NCBI GenBank assembly: GCA_911728455.2
Contig: OU452231.1
Coordinates: 19,363,838-19,427,837, forward strand
Origin: Marthasterias glacialis
Taxonomy: Eukaryota > Echinodermata > Asteroidea > Forcipulatida > Asteriidae
Direction: 5' to 3'
Length of the DNA stretch: 64,000 bases
Position 1 is the stretch's first letter. The number at the start of each line of letters is the position of its first letter. The notes beneath the pieces are model-generated. The model saw only the letters and a list, made by a program, of their open reading frames with translations, had not been told where the DNA came from and ran no database searches. Position numbers and translations under genes: made by a program. Positions 57,560 through 64,000 of the stretch are shown here, in pieces.

Positions 57560-60270
57560 CTGTGTTATGTGTACCTATTAAAGATAGAGTAAATACATTT
57601 ACTTAAGATTCACGATTCAGTTACGCTCTCTGCTAATACAACTAAAGAAACTATTTTTTTCTGGTTTATTGGTTTGATTGAATTGCTTTTCTACTTCATG
57701 GTGTAACTGGTTTGTTAATTAATAATTGGATAATTTATCAAACTAATTTTCATTACGTAGAATACAAATAAATGAAATATATGATTTGATAACAACAGTC
57801 TGTTTACTTTTATAAAACTGACACTTTCATCAATTCATGGGTACCTCTAGGGGTAAGACATAAAACACCTGTTTAAAAACACGTGTTGATCGTACAAAAC
57901 AATAAGCCCCGAGGACGCACAAAACATGGATTTCTTACATTACACGACAATTTCTTAGTTGTTTTCTTTGGATAAGCAGAAGAAGAAGAAGTGACGCATA
58001 CTGGTGATGAATTGTGAAAGACCGGCCTCGAAAAAGAGTCCAACAGAAGCAAAAAAACTGGGAAGCCGTGATTATTTTCTCATCCCACGCGCACATAACT
58101 CACGGACGTGTTTTGATCGGAGTGTGCCCAAGAGAACGTTGGTCTTCAGCAAAACGGTTGGTGATAAACTCATTCAAAACAGAGTATCAAACACCACGTG
58201 TTTTTTCCCGAAATAGATACCGAGTGCTCGGGGCTTTACCCGTTGAACAACGGGTGTGTTTTTAGACGGAGATGCGAGAATTATGTCTCTTTATGTGTGA
58301 GACAAAAGAAATATTTCTATTGATAATTATAATGAATGACAACACAATTACCGGGAATCATAGCTGAATGGGCACAACATGCGGAAGCCCCGCTATCTAG
58401 AAGATCGGAAGAAGTCCCATTGGAAATGCAGTCCACAGAAATCAATATTAGGACTAGTGGGCAAAGTGATTCCCCCGTACACACAATGGAACAAAATTAT
58501 TAGAATTGTACTTTACTTGAAAATTAAAGATTCGAAATGATGATTTTGCGCTTCAAATTATAGCTTTTATAGAAAAAGTGCTTTTCGTTTGAGTTTTAAT
58601 ACTTTTAATTTTAACACGATGTATTTTCTCTAGTCATTCATCAATTTACGTTGATTACTTTATCTGTTTTGTATGTTACATTTTTATTTTATTTTTTATT
58701 TTAGAAATGTTTTTTTATATTATTATTTGTTTTAATTTATTTTGTATTTAGCCTATAAATTTAGTAATCTATTTGTTTAACTTTTTAAAATATTTTTTAA
58801 ATTTCACGTTCATTGGTTTTATTTGTTTGTTTTTATTTATTGTGTTACATTTTCAAAATCACGTCACTCTGGTCCTTACAATTTACAAAATGAAACTCTT
58901 ACATTAACAAGAAAGCAAACAATTTGCGTCAACAAGTGAACACAATCTTGTCTTGTTCTTAAATCGCCCCACGGCAAGGGCACCTTAAAGATGCTAAATG
59001 TCCGATTTCGCGTCGATTTTACCAGAACATTTAGATAAAATTTTTAAGATACATCCATTAATTTTGTGCTTATTTGTTGTTTTTTGTGTGTGTATGTAAC
59101 TGATTTATTTGTGTGAATATTGATTTGAAGGTTGATAAATAAACGGAGTAGTATAACTCCATATTCAAGAAAAGAAAAATAAATAAATAAATAAACAAGA
59201 GTACAGAATTATACGGGATGGGGCGATTGTTTAGCTCTGAAAGCTCACTTGTTATAAACACCATACCAGTACCAATCTGAAATCAGTCAAGCTCGAGAAA
59301 ATCACATTTGAAGACCCCCCCCCCCCCCCGGTAAATCACCGTTTGCTTATTGGAATTGCCGCAATTGAAATAAGCATAACTTGAGTGCGCACAAAATTCC
59401 TGACGAAGCATGAACAATTTTTCACTGTTTTCACTAGTATGGTTCATAATGCTCATTTATTTATTGAGTTATCTATTTCATTATTTATTTATTTAATATG
59501 TTGAATTACTTGTATTAGCTACAATATACCGGCCTCCACATCTGTAATTGGCACAAGGATGGTTTCGTAATTGTAAATGCACATCCGTGGTTTCCACAAG
59601 GGCGCGTTTCAATTAAGGTTCAATACAAGCAAAATGACCGAAAGGGGCTCATGACGTTTTATCGAAGATACACGGATACACGGGGGGGGGGGGGGGGGGG
59701 GTCTGGAGATAAGATAGAATGTGATAACAAAATGTAGCATCTTTAAGTTATATCCTTGCGATATAGTTCTCCTCTTCTCATCATCTTCAACATCCTGCCA
59801 ATCTTAATCTTTGCTCCCTCTTAACTAGACTCATCTTCTCCGGGAAATACCGAATACATCCTTGGCGTCTTACACGGAGTCGCGTTTCCTTCTCTGAAAA
59901 TTGCAACACGAGGAAGGAGCCGAGATTACTATAAGTCAAAACTTTCATCATATTTTCGGGGGGGGGGGGGGGGGTTAACAAAAGGGTTGAAAATCGGCTA
60001 AGGGGGAAAAATCGTCAATTAAACGGGACAAATTTAGAGTTTTGCGTCAAAGCAGCTGAGGGGTTTTGCGATAACTCGTGTTGCTGACGTGTGGTTGACG
60101 TGTTCAAATCCTGAAACAGGAAGAAGTGTTTACTATTCACTGGTGATTAGGACTACGGTATCTAACGTCACCAAGAGCGGCAACTGATCACAGGGAGAGA
60201 CTTCGACGGGACGATTAAACAAAAAAATATCTTTTAAAAAGAAACATGCAAAAATTGCCGATGGAGAAGG
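57560..60270. other. Intergenic, no gene recognised
   Basis: Very AT-rich (for example 58600-58860), with homopolymer runs: 15 C at 59315-59329, 20 G at 59682-59701 and 17 G at 59958-59974. No supported gene. Confidence 0.5.
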
Positions 60271-60282
60271 GACACAAAAGGG

Positions 60283-60430
60283 TATAAATAAAACTGCTGC
60301 GGGAAATTGCATCGATTTCAATTGTAAATTGGTGATGGCGGGGCAGTTTGGGCAGACGAGACCGGATCTAATTAATCAATTTTTGGATCTTTATTTATTT
60401 TTGTCATTTTGTAATGATTTCCTGATTTAG
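60283..60430 (+). promoter_or_regulatory. TATA-like promoter followed by a 31-codon ORF
   Basis: TATAAATA at 60283-60290, then GTGATGGCGG with ATG at 60335. The frame MAGQFGQTRPDLINQFLDLY continues to a TAG at 60428-60430. It could be a short 5' exon, a small ORF or chance. Confidence 0.25.
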
Positions 60431-60559
60431 TGATGGGTTGTAAACGTATATGTTGCTATCTGATATTGCGAATATGCTTATGTTAAGTGTGTATAACGTA
60501 AATGACAAAACATGTTAGTAACCCATTTTTAAACAAAATGCTTTAAAAAGAAACAGGAA

Positions 60560-61410
60560 CATTACAAGAATCAATTCTTTAAAATTCTGGATCAACCACT
60601 TTACAAAACGACTCCATCTCCAATTGAAGATTGGGTCAAAATTACAGCATACAATATTTCAATTATTTATGCAACATCCAAACTGTGTCTGGTTCCCTGG
60701 ATGAAATAGTAAATTATCAATACTAGTTTAAAAAATTACCAAAAAACGGATCCAGACTGCATGGTTTTCTTTCCAGTCTCACTTTGAATCCACTATTTTT
60801 AATGGAATACAACTAAGATGGCTTCACTCTGAAGAACGTAAAACTGTTACCATTTCTTCAACGGCCCACCGGGGTTTCCGGAAGAGTTCGTCAATATTGG
60901 TGATCCTATCACCTCAATCTGTCCATCGACATTTCCACTTAAGATTCTTTCAAGAAATATCTTTAAAGAAAACAAAATATTTAAATTATAGACAAGGTTA
61001 TGGAAAGGTATACAATTAATTTGCACGACTTTATCTAAATAACATAATATGTGTCACTTCGAAGCAATTCAATCTATGCAATGGTAAAATGGGTTGCATG
61101 GCCTCTTTCAGTAAACGATAATCATTATAAGTATCAATAGTTGTTTTATGACTGCTTCGAGTCACACGGGAATTCTGATGTGTACAATTAATTAAGATAG
61201 TCCGGGCAAGATTCTGAGTTTGTAAGATAAACATTTGTTCCAACCTAACATACAGTTCATCTTTACGGGATGAAGAGCTTTTCATATACATTCTAAAGGG
61301 AGTATAATTATAAAAAGAAGAAGACGTATACCTATCCCTAAAAAATTTATAAATAGGGGACATTCTTATTGCTTTATAGAGAAACATTATTTCGTCTTTT
61401 TCTATCAAAA
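60560..61410. other. Protein-like but broken segments, possibly a decayed retroelement
   Basis: Stop-interrupted stretches on both strands look protein-like: plus-strand IQLRWLHSEERKTVTISS near 60820, and a minus-strand 125-codon frame at 61408-61031 containing RKDELYVRLEQMFILQTQNL. No motif secures a family, so this is a description only. Confidence 0.25.
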
Positions 61411-61838
61411 ATTAAAACGAGTATGCGGAAGTCAATATCAAAAACTATACTGATAGAGTGGGCTCACACAACTTAAGTTGATGAAACGGTTTCAATTTTA
61501 GGAGTGACACAAACATTTTGAAATTTAACCTTATTTTGAAATTATAGCCCTTCAAAATATTATTGTGATTGGTGGACAAAGAGGAATGCAGTAGTAAACA
61601 TGACGTAAGGGATGTAGGGGTGGGGAATGTTTGGTGTTCTTGCGTGGATTTGTTGCTACTCTAGATGTAATGACTTCTCAGTATAAAAGAATAAATTGTT
61701 AAGCCTTGAACTATTTTAATACAATCTGAAGCAATTTTTTATACAACTTTTACCGGTTTTCCAGATAACTAGGAAGCGTTATTTATGGAATTTCTTTTTA
61801 ACAACTTCCTAATTTGGCCAGCACTTTATCGTCGGACA

Positions 61839-62081
61839 ATGACAGTTAAATCGGTTCCACGCGCCGTCCTGGGTCTCGATTCGTCATATACTCTCAGTTA
61901 TGACGCAACGAAACACGTAAAATACGTAACAGTGGAGAAGTTCAAGAGAGACCTGGACGGCGATCTCTTCATCAGCCGCGGTACAAAGGAACTTTTGAAC
62001 GGCGAAGATTCGGTTTCACTGGCGGTGTGTGATTGCGGCCTTTTAACGCAGACAAAAGACCGACCCCTTTGGATGGGATAG
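61839..62081 (+). CDS. Hypothetical 80-residue ORF with its own promoter-like signals
   Basis: MTVKSVPRAVLGLDSSYTL opens a frame that ends in DRPLWMG and a stop at 62081. Third positions are GC-rich against an AT-rich background, which suggests real coding. TATAAAAG at 61682-61689 and an inverted CCAAT word at 61568-61572 lie upstream at sensible distances. It could be a complete small gene or a first exon with a donor such as GCG-GTGTGT near 62022. No known family was recognised; the start faintly recalls EGR N-termini, but this is too short to use. Confidence 0.35.
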   Translation: MTVKSVPRAVLGLDSSYTLSYDATKHVKYVTVEKFKRDLDGDLFISRGTKELLNGEDSVSLAVCDCGLLTQTKDRPLWMG

Positions 62082-62263
62082 CGCGTGAATAGCTCCATGT
62101 TTGACTTGGGTATCAACGGGAGAAATAGATATCAGACTGCACCAGGGAAGCCCTTATTACGTCGACTCCTACACGTATCATACGTAGTTGTCGACCGTTT
62201 TGGCTACAGCCAAATTGCGGACAATTCACCATAAAGTATGCCCCCTTTTTGGAGCTGAAATAT

Positions 62264-62273
62264 CCAAATATGG
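62264..62273. promoter_or_regulatory. Perfect CArG box
   Basis: CCAAATATGG fits CC(A/T)6GG, the serum response factor site found in immediate-early gene promoters. A single site, so chance is possible. Confidence 0.35.
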
Positions 62274-62276
62274 ACA

Positions 62277-62870
62277 CTACCTGAACTTCAGATTACACCA
62301 ATAAAGGGTAGCGCTTTCAAAGATGTCCCTATTTTTATACTCAGGAGGAAGAGTATCGTCAAATTTGATCCTTGGTGTGATTGTCTTGGTCAAGGAAGTG
62401 AGTTGCACCCTAAATGCCAAGACGTGATGTTTACAGTCATGAAGATCACTTCTGGTAATAACAACAATGTCGTTGAAAATAACATCCTCTCGAAGCGATT
62501 CCTTGAACAACCTCAATGCATTGGTTAGGCATCCGATCTCCCATCCTTTGGTCTTTGCATCCCATAAATATCTTTAAAACAGTCTTGCCTCCTAATGAAA
62601 TAATGAGCACACTGACCAAGACAATCGACAACGAAGGATCTACCCTAGATACACATCCGCGGTTCTGACATTTTCTTTGTACAAAACCCAATCCGCAAGT
62701 TATGTGAGCGTTCCCCTTCAAGGACCTTCTACCAACTATAATAAAACGTACTTTTCCTTCCCACCCAAATGTCTCAAATTCCATGAATTGTTCTTTGTTT
62801 CCAAAACAAAACTACAATGCTCATTCCTTCCAGAAAATGAGGTAAAGGCTATTTTTAAAGACTATTAATC
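62277..62870 (-). pseudogene. Frame-broken, possibly LINE endonuclease-like fragment
   Basis: A minus-strand frame reads GCLTNALRLFKESLREDVIF, then DLHDCKHHVLAFRVQLTSL and PRIKFDDTLPPEYKNRDIF, reminiscent of the end of an endonuclease domain in RTE-type LINEs. The upstream continuation is in another frame. Weak resemblance only. Confidence 0.25.
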
Positions 62871-63084
62871 AACTCCACTATCTTTAAGGATGGAGAAAAA
62901 GGTCATATAGAGAATTCAGTCATTAGAAGAAAAATCGAATATTACTGGAAAAATAATTTATTTCAACAAAAAAATAATACCATTTATTTTGATAAACACT
63001 TACTATGCTGATAACCGCAAGAGCTTCATATTGTTCTGGTTGTCGAATCGGTCAATAATTATGATTTTAAAAGAATTAAATAAG

Positions 63085-63476
63085 TTATAAGGGACATTGC
63101 CTTCCGATTTGGCACTCTCGGGCTATAAAAAGCGTTTGTTATAAACCGAACAATGTTCGGAAAGATATTTCAAAAGTAGAATATAATGATTCACATAGTG
63201 TGGTTTTTGTTTAATTCTTGACAGAACAAAGTCCGCCATTTTGTAGAACCAAATATTTGACCCCACAAAATGGCGGACCGTACCGGTTTGCTTCCATGTA
63301 AAGTGGTTCCGCTAGTTATATTTCCGAGAGGCAAATGTATGTTTCTTGAATCACTACTCACATAATTACAACACACTGTGAGGAGGTTTATTTCAGAACA
63401 ACTCTTAAAAAGGGATAAGGGGCAAATCTAAACAGCAACATTTTAAGACATTTGAAGGCAATGTGTCCCCACTTAT
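63085..63476. mobile_element. Possible inverted-repeat element with YY1-like hairpin
   Basis: TAAGGGACATTGCCTTC at the left and GAAGGCAATGTGTCCCC at the right are inverted. Inside is a perfect 14-bp inverted pair at 63231-63244 and 63265-63278 built on AAAATGGCGGAC. Confidence 0.45.
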
Positions 63477-64000
63477 GAACCACTACGGAATTCTTTCAGA
63501 TTGTGTGGGAGAAATAACGGGTATTTTTGTTATCAAATTTGTGTTAATAAAAAACAAAAGCGAATTGTCATGGGCAACTGAAAAAAAGTCCGGGAATTTA
63601 GCATAATTACAGTACCAGTAATTATTGTAGTGAGTACATCCGGCGAACTTCTAACCACAACAGAGTTAACACAAACTGCTATTATGGTTACTATTAACAT
63701 GCCTTTATACACACTTATTTTTGTTGTTAGAAGAAACTGGGAAGTAGCCTATAAATAACACAAATCAAATTACCTAATATTATAACAACGAATTTAGTAA
63801 TAGCTGCGGATATTTATTGTGAATTAAGTTATGAACAACATATCAATGGTTATAAATCTATAGCCTATAGGGATAGGCTGAGGGTGAAGTAAATTTATCT
63901 CGGCTTTTCCAGATTACGAAAAGAGCAAATTTGCGTTAACGCTTTTTGATCTTGAAACCCGTTTTCCAAAGACTGGGAGAAAACTACTAATAAATAAGCG

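Noticed and set aside
46454-64000. EGR zinc-finger gene inside the window
   Set aside because: Looked for C2H2 finger motifs in the frames supplied and saw none; only the neighbourhood predicts it.

Overview
The window is nuclear DNA of an invertebrate animal, probably a deuterostome and possibly an echinoderm. All protein genes but one are split by GT-AG introns, the sequence outside genes is AT-rich, and short inverted-repeat elements and tRNA-derived SINEs are very dense. There are no bacterial-type operons or CRISPR arrays. The phylum is an inference from protein similarity and repeat style, not a proven assignment.

Region 1 (1-16,016): the minus strand carries 17 coding exons of EXOC4 (exocyst subunit Sec8), from a start codon at 15,562 to an exon ending at 753. 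About 739 residues are encoded here and the remaining C-terminus lies off the left edge. Its introns hold many MITEs, a 700-bp inverted repeat, and a degenerate tandem copy of the end of exon 13. Region 2 (16,017-27,216): the plus strand carries the complete 15-exon FHIP2A (FAM160B1) gene, head to head with EXOC4 across 454 bp. Both products serve membrane trafficking: vesicle tethering, and dynein-Hook cargo linkage.

Region 3 (27,217-37,581): a transposon-rich intergenic stretch. It contains a recent 5'-truncated non-LTR retrotransposon with a 13-bp target-site duplication and an 894-codon open reverse transcriptase frame, plus palindromic MITEs and a minisatellite. Region 4 (37,582-45,463): BIN3 (minus strand, 8 coding exons) and the single-exon ADO gene (plus strand) are divergent across about 1.16 kb. 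In human, BIN3 neighbours EGR3 and ADO neighbours EGR2, so the BIN3-ADO pair looks like the pre-duplication arrangement and predicts an EGR-family gene nearby. No EGR zinc fingers are in the window.

Region 5 (45,464-64,000): about 18.5 kb with no recognised gene. It holds a 786-bp inverted-repeat element, a GGGTCA-rich segment with a perfect palindromic nuclear-receptor core, a cluster of perfect CRE octamers, several TATA-like promoters, a perfect CArG box, a coding-like 80-codon ORF at 61,839 and a possible two-exon minus-strand gene end at 56,923-57,559. It may be the regulatory neighbourhood of the predicted EGR gene, but that is inference.

The coding exon boundaries were set by reading splice sites and phases by eye. 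Untranslated regions and transcription starts are not determined.
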